Origin: CAYGTO01 sp964352815
GTDB taxonomy: Bacteria; Pseudomonadota; Alphaproteobacteria; Rickettsiales; UBA3002
Direction of reading: 5' to 3'
Assembly (NCBI GenBank): GCA_964352815.1
Contig: CAYGTO010000001.1
Span: 255,391 to 319,390 of the forward strand
Length of the DNA: 64,000 nt
Of this stretch, positions 17,234 through 25,814 are shown in pieces (within the stretch, counting starts at the first letter, position 1; every line of letters begins with the position of its first letter). The position numbers and the translations under genes were made by a program. Below the pieces are notes generated by a model. It was not told the origin of the DNA and ran no database searches. It was given only the letters and a program-made list of their open reading frames with translations.

Positions 17234-19237
17234 ATGGAAACCCCGCTTCTTGATAGAATACACTCGCCGCGCGATCTGCGCGAGCTCTCTGAAGAGCAGC
17301 TGGCGCAATGTGCCGATGAGCTGCGCACCGATATGATCGATGCGATCTCGCAGACGGGTGGCCATTTGGGCGCCGGGCTGGGCGTGGTCGAGCTGACCGT
17401 GGCGCTGCATTATATTTTCAACACGCCGGATGATAAAATCATTTGGGATGTGGGGCACCAAGCCTACCCGCATAAAATTCTGACCGGACGCCGCGAGCGC
17501 ATGCGCACGATTCGCAAGCCAGAGGGGTTGTCAGGCTTTTGTAAGCGGAGCGAAAGCGAGTATGACACGTTCGGTGCGGGCCATAGTTCCACCTCAATTT
17601 CGGCAGGTCTCGGCATGGCCGTGGCGCGCGATTTGAATGCTCGTCATTCTGAGAGAGCGGAGCGAGAGAAGAATCTTGGTGCGGACGGCACGATAGATCC
17701 TTCGCCTGCGGCTCAGGATGACGCACACGATATTATCGCGGTGATTGGCGATGGCGCGATGAGCGCGGGCATGGCCTATGAGGCAATGAATAATGCGGGT
17801 GCGCTCGGCAACCGGCTGATCGTGATCTTGAATGATAATGACATGTCGATTGCACCGCCGACCGGTGCGATGAGCGGCTATCTGTCGCGGCTGATTTCCG
17901 GAAAATCATATAATTCGCTTCGCCATGTCGGTAAGATGGTAATGGAGAAATTCCCCGAGCCGATGGCGCGCGCGATCAAAAAGGTTGAGCAGCATGCGCG
18001 CGGTATAGCGATGGGCGGCAGCCTGTTTGAAGAGCTTGGCTTTTACTATGTCGGCCCGGTCGATGGTCATAACCTGGAACATCTGATTCCAGTGCTGAAA
18101 AATGTCCGCGACAATCGCAATAGCGGCCCGGTTTTAATTCATGTCGTGACGGAAAAGGGCCATGGCTATGAGCCGGCAGAAAATTCAGCCGATAAATATC
18201 ATGGTGTCTCGACGTTCGATGTCAGCACCGGCGCGCAGAATAAAGCGAGTGGCGGCGCACCGAGCTATACGTCTGTTTTCGCCAAAGCGCTGATTGAAGA
18301 AGCCAAACAGGATGAGAAAGTGGTTGCGATCACGGCGGCGATGCCATCAGGCACCGGCCTCGATACATTCGGCTCTGTATTCCCCGAGCGCACCTTTGAT
18401 GTCGGCATTGCCGAACAGCATGCGGTGACCTTTGCCGCTGGGCTGGCCAGTGAAGGCCACAAACCGTTCTGCGCCATTTATTCAACCTTCCTTCAGCGCG
18501 CCTATGATCAGGTGGTGCATGATGTGGCGATTCAAAAACTTCCCGTGCGCTTCGCGATTGACCGGGCAGGGCTGGTGGGCGCCGATGGCCCAACCCATGC
18601 CGGCAGTTTCGACATTGCCTATCTCTCTAACCTTCCGGGGTTTGTCGTAATGGCGGCCGCCGATGAGGCGGAACTGATGCATATGACAGCGACAGCAGCG
18701 GCGTATGATCAGGGCCCGATCGCCTTCCGCTATCCGCGCGGCGCGGGTGTGGGGCTCGCATTGCCCGAGCGCGGTGAGGTGCTCGAAATTGGTAAAGGCC
18801 GGGTGATTCAAGAGGGGAGCGATGTCGCAATTTTATCTTTCGGCGCGCGCCTTGAAGAAGCGAAGAAAGCTGCGGCGGAATTACAAGCGCAAGGTATTTC
18901 GGTCACCATTGCCGATGCGCGCTTTGCAAAACCGCTTGATACCTCGCTGATCGATCAGCTTTTCGCGAACCATCGTGCGGTGATCACCATTGAAGAGGGC
19001 GCGTGCGGTGGCTTTGGCTCTCAAGTGCAGCACTATGCGCTAAGTGCGGGGCTGCTCGATAGTGGCGCATGCATACTGCGAAGCATGATATTGCCGGACA
19101 CATTCCAAGATCATGGTAAGCCCGATGCCATGTATGCTGAGGCCGGGTTGAACGCAGAACAAATTGCGAAGTTTATTGCAGAGCTGTGGCAGTCCAAAAC
19201 TGGTGAAACCACCGCGCCGCTGAGTTTGGCGAAATGA
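17234..19237 (+). CDS. dxs: 1-deoxy-D-xylulose-5-phosphate synthase, with in-frame repeat insertion
   Basis: Dxs condenses pyruvate and glyceraldehyde 3-phosphate using thiamine diphosphate, the first MEP-pathway step. The 667 residues exceed the usual ~640 because residues ~137-163 come from an 80-bp palindromic repeat between ARDLN and the [12 protein letters not shown] thiamine-binding motif. Other signatures are [13 protein letters not shown] near the N-terminus, [15 protein letters not shown] with the catalytic glutamate, and PSGTGL. The start at 17234 ([12 protein letters not shown]) matches family N-termini. Conserved sequence continues in frame on both sides of the insertion. Confidence 0.96.
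   Translation: METPLLDRIHSPRDLRELSEEQLAQCADELRTDMIDAISQTGGHLGAGLGVVELTVALHYIFNTPDDKIIWDVGHQAYPHKILTGRRERMRTIRKPEGLSGFCKRSESEYDTFGAGHSSTSISAGLGMAVARDLNARHSERAEREKNLGADGTIDPSPAAQDDAHDIIAVIGDGAMSAGMAYEAMNNAGALGNRLIVILNDNDMSIAPPTGAMSGYLSRLISGKSYNSLRHVGKMVMEKFPEPMARAIKKVEQHARGIAMGGSLFEELGFYYVGPVDGHNLEHLIPVLKNVRDNRNSGPVLIHVVTEKGHGYEPAENSADKYHGVSTFDVSTGAQNKASGGAPSYTSVFAKALIEEAKQDEKVVAITAAMPSGTGLDTFGSVFPERTFDVGIAEQHAVTFAAGLASEGHKPFCAIYSTFLQRAYDQVVHDVAIQKLPVRFAIDRAGLVGADGPTHAGSFDIAYLSNLPGFVVMAAADEAELMHMTATAAAYDQGPIAFRYPRGAGVGLALPERGEVLEIGKGRVIQEGSDVAILSFGARLEEAKKAAAELQAQGISVTIADARFAKPLDTSLIDQLFANHRAVITIEEGACGGFGSQVQHYALSAGLLDSGACILRSMILPDTFQDHGKPDAMYAEAGLNAEQIAKFIAELWQSKTGETTAPLSLAK
17643..17722. repeat. 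Palindromic repeat family B, inserted in frame in dxs
   Basis: The 80-bp element begins GTCATTCTGAGAGAGCGGAG and ends GGCTCAGGATGAC, with a GAATCT/AGATCC core. In the dxs frame it encodes a hydrophilic peptide starting RHSERA and ending AAQDD, the same frame as the copy in pheT. Confidence 0.85.
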
Positions 19238-19241
19238 GTCC

Positions 19242-19343
19242 GTCATTCCGCGACTTGATCGCGGAATCTCTAATATTCGGCGTAGAGATCCCGTGGTCAG
19301 CCGCAGCGTAGCGGAGACCGGCGAAACCAACCCACGGGATGAC
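19242..19343. repeat. Palindromic repeat, GTCATTCC...GGGATGAC type
   Basis: The 102-bp element has a perfect internal stem ATTCCGCG-ACTTGAT-CGCGGAAT on the left and a right end CCCACGGGATGAC related to the family B ends. It sits between dxs and the YkuD gene and extends the open frame upstream of that gene. Confidence 0.65.
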
Positions 19344-19355
19344 AGGATAAACATT

Positions 19356-19853
19356 ATGACCACCATCTATGTGACCAGTCCAACGACCCTCACCTATGAA
19401 GGGAAGGAATATGCTTGCGCGATTGGTAAGGCCGGGTTTGTTTCGCCGGAAGAAAAGCGCGAAGGCGATCTGAAAACGCCGACCGGGACGTATCCGCTGC
19501 GTGAATGCTGGTATCGCAAGGACAGGGTTGCCGCGCCGAAGACGCATCTCATCAAACGCATAATAACTGAAGAAAATGGCTGGTGTGACGCGCCGGATCA
19601 CCCCAACTATAATCACCATGTGGCATTGCCATTTGATGCGTCACATGAAACGCTATGGCGCAGCGATAACCGCTACGACATCATAATTCCTCTGGGCTAT
19701 AATGATGACCCGGTTGTCGCGGGCAAAGGAAGCGCGATTTTCTTTCATTTAGCATCGGATGATTATCAAGGCACGGAAGGCTGTATCGCAGTGTCGCTGG
19801 AAGATATGGTCACATTGCTCAGTGCAACGCATATGAGAATTGATCCGGCTTAG
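19356..19853 (+). CDS. YkuD-domain (L,D-transpeptidase-like) protein
   Basis: The protein has 165 aa from ATG 19356, which has AGGATAA upstream; the earlier open frame is repeat. The YkuD catalytic region shows FFHLA and TEGCIAVS, matching the His and Cys of the H...GC active site, although the usual SHGC is EGC here. GDLKTPTGTYPL is a typical family segment. There is no signal peptide, so if active it either reaches the periplasm another way or acts in the cytosol. Family members cross-link peptidoglycan or anchor lipoproteins. Confidence 0.8.
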   Translation: MTTIYVTSPTTLTYEGKEYACAIGKAGFVSPEEKREGDLKTPTGTYPLRECWYRKDRVAAPKTHLIKRIITEENGWCDAPDHPNYNHHVALPFDASHETLWRSDNRYDIIIPLGYNDDPVVAGKGSAIFFHLASDDYQGTEGCIAVSLEDMVTLLSATHMRIDPA

Positions 19854-20098
19854 TGCAAGCGCCCGTTTGGCAGATTGCCATTCGCGGCGGCAAGAATCAC
19901 TTCACCAAATTTGGGTGAGAACAGTTTCGAGAGCACCATACGCTTAATGGATGCTTCAAAGTTGCGGCGTGCTTCGCCAGCTAAATTCGTATTCACGGTA
20001 ATTGCGCTCAAGCCACCATCCGCCATCGGATTGGTGCAAATCGCAAAGCCACCTTCAAGTGGCTGAATGTACTCCGTCGGATTAAAATACATTGTCAT
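19850..20098 (-). CDS. Orphan protein, 82 aa
   Basis: A small soluble protein without recognised family: N-terminal MTMYFNPTEYIQPLEGGF, a glycine-rich centre, a basic helix about 45-62 and an Asn/Gly-rich end. GAGGAA precedes the ATG. It overlaps the convergent YkuD gene by 4 bp. Its upstream region carries a weak version of the PhoB-box-like promoter seen before other orphan genes. Confidence 0.6.
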   Translation of the reverse strand: MTMYFNPTEYIQPLEGGFAICTNPMADGGLSAITVNTNLAGEARRNFEASIKRMVLSKLFSPKFGEVILAAANGNLPNGRLH

Positions 20099-20406
20099 AG
20101 GGTTCCTCTACATCTCGAAATGCGTGTTTTCATTATTGTCCTGGGCATTCCATATTCCCAACCTTATCGTTCTACTATACGTTAAAATGAAATCTCCTTG
20201 TGTTACGATTTTGTGAAATCGGTAGGCTGTGTATAAGCGGCGCGGGGTGGACGCATTCTAAAATCTATCTTTTGCGCTGCAATATTTTATTCTTAATAAT
20301 TACTATATATCAGAATGTTGGTGCCTTTAGCTATGCGATTAATGCATAGCTCATATGCAAAAACATCAATGGCGTGTATGGCTTATTATATGGTTAATTC
20401 ATTTTT
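20099..20406. other. Intergenic region between two small genes
   Basis: This 308-bp AT-rich stretch holds the candidate promoter of the 82-aa gene on the minus strand and must hold the promoter of the small lipoprotein gene on the plus strand. I see TATATATC and a palindromic TGCATATG-like motif but no convincing plus-strand promoter and no RNA gene. Confidence 0.5.
20174..20219 (-). promoter_or_regulatory. Weak PhoB-box-like promoter of the 82-aa gene
   Basis: On the minus strand TTCAC and GTAAC lie 11 bp apart. The second is followed after 22 nt by TATAGT (20179-20174), the same 21-22 nt distance as in the promoters at 5825, 23752 and 53118. The second half-site deviates from GTCAY, so this is the least certain member. 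Confidence 0.35.
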
Positions 20407-20571
20407 ATGCAAAAACTTTTGATTACATTCCTATCTGTATCCATGCTTGCCGCATGTGTCCAGAACGAGCCAAAACAAACGGCTACAGTGGATTGGAGCA
20501 ATATGGAGTATGGGTATAAATTCACCGGCAATGTGACCGCGAACCCATACATTCGTACCTCAAGCAAATAA
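20407..20571 (+). CDS. Small lipoprotein, 54 aa
   Basis: The start MQKLLITFLSVSMLAACVQN is a clear lipoprotein signal with lipobox LAAC (cysteine 17). The mature part is 38 residues, with YGYKFTGNVTANPYIRT near the end. There is no Asp at +2 that would retain it in the inner membrane, so outer-membrane sorting by Lol is expected. No strong ribosome-binding site is visible. The end abuts a family B repeat. It could resemble entericidin-type or other tiny lipoproteins; function unknown. Confidence 0.65.
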   Translation: MQKLLITFLSVSMLAACVQNEPKQTATVDWSNMEYGYKFTGNVTANPYIRTSSK

Positions 20572-20580
20572 TGCCCCTTC

Positions 20581-20664
20581 GTCATCTTCGGCCGCGCTGC
20601 TGCGCGCGTCGGAGATCTAATCTAACCAGATCCCCGAGACGAACAAAGTTCGCTCGAGGATGAC
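20581..20664. repeat. Palindromic repeat, family B-like
   Basis: GTCATCTTCGG...GGAGATC on the left mirrors GATCCCCGAG...CTCGAGGATGAC on the right, 84 bp. It lies between the small lipoprotein gene and the convergent 160-aa gene and may serve as a bidirectional 3' structure. Confidence 0.7.
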
Positions 20665-20672
20665 GTGTTCCC

Positions 20673-21155
20673 CTACAAATTTCTCTGTCCTGCCTGACTC
20701 GCAATCACTGTGTCAGCTTGCTGCTGGCTGCGGCTCTGGCGGAAGTTTTCAAGCGCTTCTTGTGAGCGTGTGGTTTCGCGCGTGGAAGACGTGACTCGTG
20801 TTTTTTCGCGTGTAAACAGATCGTCCACCGTGCCGCGAATCCAGCGGTTGATCTGGGTTTCCACAGGGCGCAGGGCATTACCAAGATCGCCCTCTACGCC
20901 CAGTAAATTGCCTAAATCGACCCGTGGCGGCCGGCTACGCGCGCCCAGCTGGTTGCCGAGCGAGCCAAGCAGCCCATTCATTAGCGATGACACGCTCTCG
21001 CTCAATTTGACTTCAGTCTCCCGCTGCCAGCGCTCCAATGTTTCATTGGCCGCTTCTTGCAGCTGTTTTTCAATGCGTTCAACCGACGCGGCGATGAATG
21101 TGTCATTTTGGCGCGACTGAGAACGCCCCGATAAGAGGTCTCTGAATATGGTCAT
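20673..21155 (-). CDS. Orphan protein with coiled-coil character, 160 aa
   Basis: No family recognised. The protein is hydrophilic and mainly helical: a probable coiled coil at about 22-60, a Gly/Leu-rich middle (GLLGSLGNQLG), an amphipathic helix around RPVETQINRWIRGTVDDLF and a Gln/Ser/Arg-rich tail. There is no signal peptide. GGAG occurs just upstream of the ATG, and TATATT-like -10 sequences lie further up. It stands alone, divergent from icd. Confidence 0.6.
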   Translation of the reverse strand: MTIFRDLLSGRSQSRQNDTFIAASVERIEKQLQEAANETLERWQRETEVKLSESVSSLMNGLLGSLGNQLGARSRPPRVDLGNLLGVEGDLGNALRPVETQINRWIRGTVDDLFTREKTRVTSSTRETTRSQEALENFRQSRSQQQADTVIASQAGQRNL

Positions 21156-21314
21156 ACAAATCTCCGGAAATAATATAGTTTGTATATACCACGCCTTTCA
21201 CGCACCCGGAAGGGGGCGAAACGCATTTTTTTAGAAGCGCTTTTCTTCTAGTTTTGTTAACCATTTTCACCTATACTGCTTAGCAATAAAAACAATTCTC
21301 TAAGGAGTCTACGC

Positions 21315-22790
21315 ATGTCCAACGCCGCACAGAACGAATCGTCTAATGTGACCGATCTTAACCCTGCTGCCCATAATATTACCGTTGCTTTTGGTGATGG
21401 GATTGGCCCGGAAATCATGGAAGCCACGCTGCATGTGCTTCGCGAGGCGCGGGCGAATTTGCAAATCGATACGATCGAAGTGGGTGAGAAATTCTACTCG
21501 AAAGGCGTTTCAACCGGGATTCCGCCGCAAGCGTGGGAGTCGATTCATCGTAATAAAGTCCTGCTGAAAGCACCGATTACCACACCGCAAGGCGGCGGCC
21601 ATAAGAGCCTGAATGTGACGCTGCGTAAAACGCTGGGCTTGTACGCAAATATTCGCCCCTGCGTGAGCTATCACCCCTACGTTCCGACGAAAGAGCCGAA
21701 CATGAATATGGTGATTGTGCGCGAGAATGAAGAAGATCTCTATGCGGGCATCGAATATCGCCACACCCATGATGGCTTCCAATCGGTGAAAATCATCACC
21801 GAATCTGGCTCGGAACGGATCAACCGCTATGCCTTTGAATATGCCAAGCAGAATGGCCGCAAAAAAGTCACCTGTATGTCGAAAGACAATATTATGAAGA
21901 TGTCGGATGGTTGCTTTCACCGGACCTTTGACGAGGTGGCGGCCGAATATCCGGACATTGAGAATGAGCATTATATCATCGATATCGGCTCGGCGCGTAT
22001 TGCGAGTAAGCCGCACCTCTTTGATGTGATCGTGACCGAAAATCTTTATGGCGATATTATCTCGGATATCGCGGCCGAAACCTCGGGCTCTGTGGGCCTT
22101 GCGGGCAGCGCGAATATCGGGAAAGATTATGCCATGTTCGAAGCGATTCATGGCTCAGCGCCTGACATTGCCGGGCAGGGGATTGCCAACCCATCGGGCC
22201 TGATCAATGGCGCGGTGATGATGCTGGTGCATCTTGGCGAGACCGATACGGCTGCGCTGATTCAAAACGCATGGCTACGCACGCTTGAAGAGGGCCAGCA
22301 TACGGGCGATATTCAATCGGATATGAGTAAAGCCAAGCTGGGCACGATGGAATTTGCCAATGCGGTGGTGGCGAATTTAGGCGAAGAGCCGCGTACCTAC
22401 CGGATTGCGAAATATGTGAAAGGCGACCCGATCAAGATCGCTGCTGTGCGTCGCCCGCAAACGGCGAAGCGCAAGCTCGTCGGCGTCGATCTGTTCGTTC
22501 ATGAGGCGAATGGCGATGTACAGGGCCTGGGTAAGAAGATGGAAGAGGTCTCAAACGACGCACTGCAATTCCAGCTCGTGTCATGTAAGGGGCTGAAAGT
22601 CTACCCAGATGCGGAGTTCAACATGGATGTGACCGACCGATTCCGCGTGCGTTATATGGCGCCGGAGGGTAAGGAAGTCACGCATAAAGAGATTGCCGAG
22701 CTGCTCACCAAAGCGGCGGATCAGGGCGTGGATTACCTCAAAATCGAGAATCTGTTTACGTTTGATGATGTTCCGGGGTTTGTGAAGTAG
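21315..22790 (+). CDS. icd: NADP-dependent isocitrate dehydrogenase, long type
   Basis: This TCA-cycle enzyme oxidatively decarboxylates isocitrate to 2-oxoglutarate. It has 491 aa. The N-terminal ~340 residues form the beta-decarboxylating dehydrogenase fold with FGDGIGPEI, the substrate serine in HKSLNVTLRK (S98), and the GSAPDIAGQGIANP cofactor region. A ~140-residue C-terminal extension follows, as in the Thermus and Rickettsia enzymes and unlike the ~405-aa form common in many alphaproteobacteria. AAGGAG at 21302 supports the start. Confidence 0.93.
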   Translation: MSNAAQNESSNVTDLNPAAHNITVAFGDGIGPEIMEATLHVLREARANLQIDTIEVGEKFYSKGVSTGIPPQAWESIHRNKVLLKAPITTPQGGGHKSLNVTLRKTLGLYANIRPCVSYHPYVPTKEPNMNMVIVRENEEDLYAGIEYRHTHDGFQSVKIITESGSERINRYAFEYAKQNGRKKVTCMSKDNIMKMSDGCFHRTFDEVAAEYPDIENEHYIIDIGSARIASKPHLFDVIVTENLYGDIISDIAAETSGSVGLAGSANIGKDYAMFEAIHGSAPDIAGQGIANPSGLINGAVMMLVHLGETDTAALIQNAWLRTLEEGQHTGDIQSDMSKAKLGTMEFANAVVANLGEEPRTYRIAKYVKGDPIKIAAVRRPQTAKRKLVGVDLFVHEANGDVQGLGKKMEEVSNDALQFQLVSCKGLKVYPDAEFNMDVTDRFRVRYMAPEGKEVTHKEIAELLTKAADQGVDYLKIENLFTFDDVPGFVK

Positions 22791-22829
22791 TTTTACGTTC
22801 GCTCCCGCTCGGTCTCCTGACCTCGCGCT

Positions 22830-22883
22830 GAGCCTAACGGCTTGCCGACTAAAGGGCTTCGCCTGCAGGCTCCGAATTTTTTT
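22830..22883 (+). terminator. Possible terminator after icd
   Basis: GAGCCT (22830) can pair with AGGCTC (22867-22872) around a partly structured loop, followed by seven Ts (22877-22883). The same region, read on the minus strand, is the end of the convergent gene. The stem is weak in the middle. Confidence 0.4.
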
Positions 22884-23742
22884 AACCCAGCACCCGTGCG
22901 GTCCCTGCGCGATTCATCGCCCACGCAAGACCAGCTAGGCCGAGCAGGGCTTCTGCGCCAGCGCGTACCCATTTCGGGTCGATGCCGACATCAACTTTGT
23001 CCTTTTGCACTTCGCCGGTTTCTAAATCTTCGACCGTCACGACTTTGCCTGTCTTCTCAGGATCGCGTTTGGGTTGGTAAATTGCAACGCGCGCCGCGTC
23101 AGCGAGTAAGCCCACGGCGGCGATTCCAATCGCGCTGTTATCCACGCGTTTAAAAGTGAGCAAATCCTTGGCGCCACCAATAAGCAAATGCTCGCGGCTA
23201 AGGCTTTGCGTGACAGAAGGGGTAATAATTTTTTCGAGCTCCTCTGCGGCTTTGGTTACGTGTGAATTGCCAGATTCTCTTAATGCTTTCAGCAAATCAC
23301 CAAATTCAGGAAAACCATATTCTGCGGCCCTTTTCAGAGCTGCTGCCATCTCTTCAGCTGCGCTTTTTCCCTCAGCTGCAGTTTTCCCTTCGCCAGCGAG
23401 CTCGGGTAATGCTTTCTTTAGCTTATTCCAGATCACCAGATTTTCTATTTTGCGTGGGTCTGAAAGAAGTTCATGCGCGCTTGCGGATGTAATGCCTTTC
23501 TCACCCGCCACGGTTGGTAACAATATGGTTGACCCTTCCGCTTTGGCGCGAGGTAGTTGATCGGCAATCTGTTGGAGTTCTTCGCGTGCTAAGGCAATTT
23601 CTTCTTTAGTAGGTGTGAGTTTGCCGTGGTCGCCTTTCAATAACGTTCGAAGCGATTTGATGATATCTTCATCAAACGCATCAGCTCCTCTATCCGCTAA
23701 GAAAAGAGCTAATAAATCTATAAGCGTTACCTGCACTACCAT
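22882..23742 (-). CDS. Orphan protein, 286 aa
   Basis: No family recognised. From ATG 23742 (AGGA nine bases upstream) it starts with a hydrophobic helix MVVQVTLIDLLALFLADRG, continues as a long Lys/Glu/Ala-rich helical region (about 30-210) with an Ala-Glu-Gly-Lys-rich linker near 120-140, and ends in a short hydrophobic, Ala/Gly-rich segment (about 255-280). A longer frame upstream would run through the promoter. The gene has a strong PhoB-like box and a TATAAT -10, so it looks regulated rather than spurious. Confidence 0.65.
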   Translation of the reverse strand: MVVQVTLIDLLALFLADRGADAFDEDIIKSLRTLLKGDHGKLTPTKEEIALAREELQQIADQLPRAKAEGSTILLPTVAGEKGITSASAHELLSDPRKIENLVIWNKLKKALPELAGEGKTAAEGKSAAEEMAAALKRAAEYGFPEFGDLLKALRESGNSHVTKAAEELEKIITPSVTQSLSREHLLIGGAKDLLTFKRVDNSAIGIAAVGLLADAARVAIYQPKRDPEKTGKVVTVEDLETGEVQKDKVDVGIDPKWVRAGAEALLGLAGLAWAMNRAGTARVLG

Positions 23743-23751
23743 AACATTCCT

Positions 23752-23798
23752 ATTATAAGTGAAGCCCATAGCCAACAGTATGACATTTCTGTGACAAT
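23752..23798 (-). promoter_or_regulatory. PhoB-box-like promoter of the 286-aa orphan gene
   Basis: The minus strand reads TTGTCACAGAAATGTCAT, two GTCAY half-sites 11 bp apart (23792 and 23781 on the plus strand as TGACA). TATAAT (23757-23752) follows 22 nt after the second. The region is shared with the divergent psd gene. Confidence 0.65.
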
Positions 23799-23849
23799 TC
23801 CTATACTCCCCCCTTGCCAAAGCGTTTTGGCTTTCGTACAACTAACCCT

Positions 23850-24566
23850 ATGAAAGCGATCAAAGACTTCTTCAATTCACTGTTTGGCGGCGGTACGCTG
23901 CGGTTTCACCCTTCTGGCTTGATGATCATCGCTGGGGTGGCGCTAATTTTCTTGATCCTAACCGCCATGTTCGATGGGCTCGGCTTTATTGGCGTGCTCA
24001 TTACTGCGGTCGTTGCCTGGCATTTTCGTGACCCCATTCGCGTCTCGCCGCAGCGTGACGGGCTTGTGCTCGCGCCGGTCGATGGCAGAGTCCATAAGAT
24101 TGAAACGCTGACCCCGGCCGATGATTTGCATCTCGGAAGTGAGAAACATATGCGTATTTCACTGACCATGCCTCTATTCGGCATGCATGTTGCGCGCGCG
24201 CCGATTAGCGGCGAGGTCGTAAGCACGGTGAACATCACGGGGTTACATGGTTTTGCCACGCGCCAGCTTGCGGAAGAGGTGAATGAGCGTTTCGTTGCTA
24301 CATACACGACATCCGATGGTGCTAAGCTTGCGGTGGTGGCGATTTCAGGGCCGATTCATCGCCCGATTGATGCGGAAGTGAATGAAGGACAAACGGTGCA
24401 TGCGGGCGAGCGGGCAGGAATGCTTGAGCCGATGAGCCGCGTTGATGTGTATATCCCGGGTGATTTGAGCGCATCGGTGCTCGAAGGCCAGCATGTGACG
24501 GCGGGCGAAACGATCCTCGTTGATCTGAAAAGCCACGAGCCACCGCGTGACGCGGTGCAGGGTTAG
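23850..24566 (+). CDS. psd: Phosphatidylserine decarboxylase proenzyme, altered cleavage site
   Basis: Psd makes phosphatidylethanolamine using a pyruvoyl group formed by self-cleavage. The 238 residues include two membrane helices (about 22-57), then the short soluble type seen in alphaproteobacteria: PVDGRVHKI with the catalytic aspartate (78) and FGMHVARAP with the histidine (113). The cleavage motif, normally GS before RVDVYLP, reads M195-S196-RVDVYIP: the serine that becomes pyruvoyl is kept but the glycine is Met. pssA is not adjacent, unlike in many relatives. Activity is likely but not certain. Confidence 0.88.
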   Translation: MKAIKDFFNSLFGGGTLRFHPSGLMIIAGVALIFLILTAMFDGLGFIGVLITAVVAWHFRDPIRVSPQRDGLVLAPVDGRVHKIETLTPADDLHLGSEKHMRISLTMPLFGMHVARAPISGEVVSTVNITGLHGFATRQLAEEVNERFVATYTTSDGAKLAVVAISGPIHRPIDAEVNEGQTVHAGERAGMLEPMSRVDVYIPGDLSASVLEGQHVTAGETILVDLKSHEPPRDAVQG

Positions 24567-25402
24567 TCTCCACCGTTCAAATAAAACACGTTAATCTCGG
24601 GCGGGGTTAAGAATCTTACAGGCATAATACTGGTGCCGATGCCTGCACTGACATACATTTGTTTATCTTCTTCTTTGATCAGACCTTTCGCATAGCGCGT
24701 ACCATATTTCGACGGTACGACTAAAGGACCAATCAATGGAAGAGAGACTTGCCCCCCGTGAGTATGCCCAGCTAAGGTAAGGTCGATATGTTTCGGTAAC
24801 TCTGGGAAAATATCGGGTGTGTGCGTAATTGCGACGATCGGAATTCCTTCAACGAGACCGTTTGTTGCGCGTGTGACATTGTGCTCTGCCTCATAATAGT
24901 CTGAAATACCTACCACTGCGATCTGCGCCCCCTTGTATTCAAGAACACGGTGGTCATCTTCCAAAAGCACGATCGGGGATGATGCAAATTCTTTAACCAT
25001 GCGTTCGTTATCATCCCAATGATCATGATTCCCCAGAACACCATATACCCCAAGAGGGGCGTAGAGTTCCGAGAGCACATCAATAATTTTCCGAGACGGA
25101 ACATAGGTGCCGCCAACCAGGCCTGTGACGACATAATCACCACCAAGCAATATGAGGTCAGGATTCATTTCGTTGGTCGTCTCGACAATTTCCTTGAGTT
25201 TGTCTAGGGTGATGTGTGGTCCGCCGACATGCGGATCTGTCAGGAACACGATCTTCATATCTGACAATAAAGCTGGCCAATCCCCTTCAATCACATCTTC
25301 TTTTATCGTGATGTGATTAGGTTCGATTAGAAAGCCCCAAATGGCGCATAAAAAGCCAACGACGACTAAACCTGAAAGAGTGTGCTTGAATTGGCGTGAC
25401 AT
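24563..25402 (-). CDS. Membrane-anchored metallophosphoesterase (YaeI/LpxG-like)
   Basis: The 279-residue protein has an N-terminal signal anchor (about 9-27) and a calcineurin-like phosphoesterase domain with all metal motifs: D56-P-H58, GGD (87-89), GNHD (124-127) and GHTHGGQ (212-218). YaeI-like enzymes of this layout hydrolyse phosphodiester or pyrophosphate bonds at the membrane, and some alphaproteobacterial relatives act on UDP-diacylglucosamine in lipid A synthesis. The substrate is not settled by sequence. It overlaps the convergent psd gene by 4 bp. Confidence 0.87.
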   Translation of the reverse strand: MSRQFKHTLSGLVVVGFLCAIWGFLIEPNHITIKEDVIEGDWPALLSDMKIVFLTDPHVGGPHITLDKLKEIVETTNEMNPDLILLGGDYVVTGLVGGTYVPSRKIIDVLSELYAPLGVYGVLGNHDHWDDNERMVKEFASSPIVLLEDDHRVLEYKGAQIAVVGISDYYEAEHNVTRATNGLVEGIPIVAITHTPDIFPELPKHIDLTLAGHTHGGQVSLPLIGPLVVPSKYGTRYAKGLIKEEDKQMYVSAGIGTSIMPVRFLTPPEINVFYLNGGD

Positions 25403-25422
25403 AGATATGCTCCTCTTGGCAA

Positions 25423-25508
25423 TGGTACTCGCGGCCGGACTTGAACCGGCACGTCCTAAAGGACAACGGATTTTAAGTCCGCAGCGTCTACCATTCCGCC
25501 ACGCGAGC
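25423..25508 (-). tRNA. tRNA-Leu (UAA)
   Basis: On the minus strand an 86-nt class II tRNA folds with a 7-bp acceptor stem (GCTCGCG/CGCGAGT), a long variable arm, an anticodon loop CTTAAAA giving UAA, a TTCAAGT T-loop and an encoded CCA. The long variable arm fits leucine. Confidence 0.95.
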
Positions 25509-25512
25509 TTAT

Positions 25513-25628
25513 CTTTTCGCTATTCTTGGCTGCAAATCGCTTTTTTCGCGCTGCTGTTGCTCACGTACTTAGTGTACGCTGCGCGACAGGTCGCTAAAAA
25601 AACAATTTTCGCACAAGACTAGCGAAAA
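25513..25628. repeat. Large palindromic repeat, family D (TGCTCACGTA type)
   Basis: The outer arms TTTTCGCTA...TCTTG and CAAGACTAGCGAAAA are inverted, with a centre GCTCACGTAC-TTAGT-GTACGC. A related element lies at 28691-28787. The rest of the spacer to 25814 holds a near-palindrome TAGTATGAT/ATCATAATACTA (about 25767-25798) just before the outer-membrane protein gene, a possible operator. No further gene is seen. Confidence 0.7.
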
Positions 25629-25814
25629 TCTAATGAAACACTGCACCATTCTCGCAGCCCGCTATCCAAAATATCTTATGTAAAGACATCTCGATAACAC
25701 GTTTATTGATCTACCCCACAATGCCTGTGAAGAGAAGTGTTTTCTGCTTGATGGGGATATACCAGATATAGTATGATCCACTTATCATAATACTAATACT
25801 GCAAAGGGGAGTTC

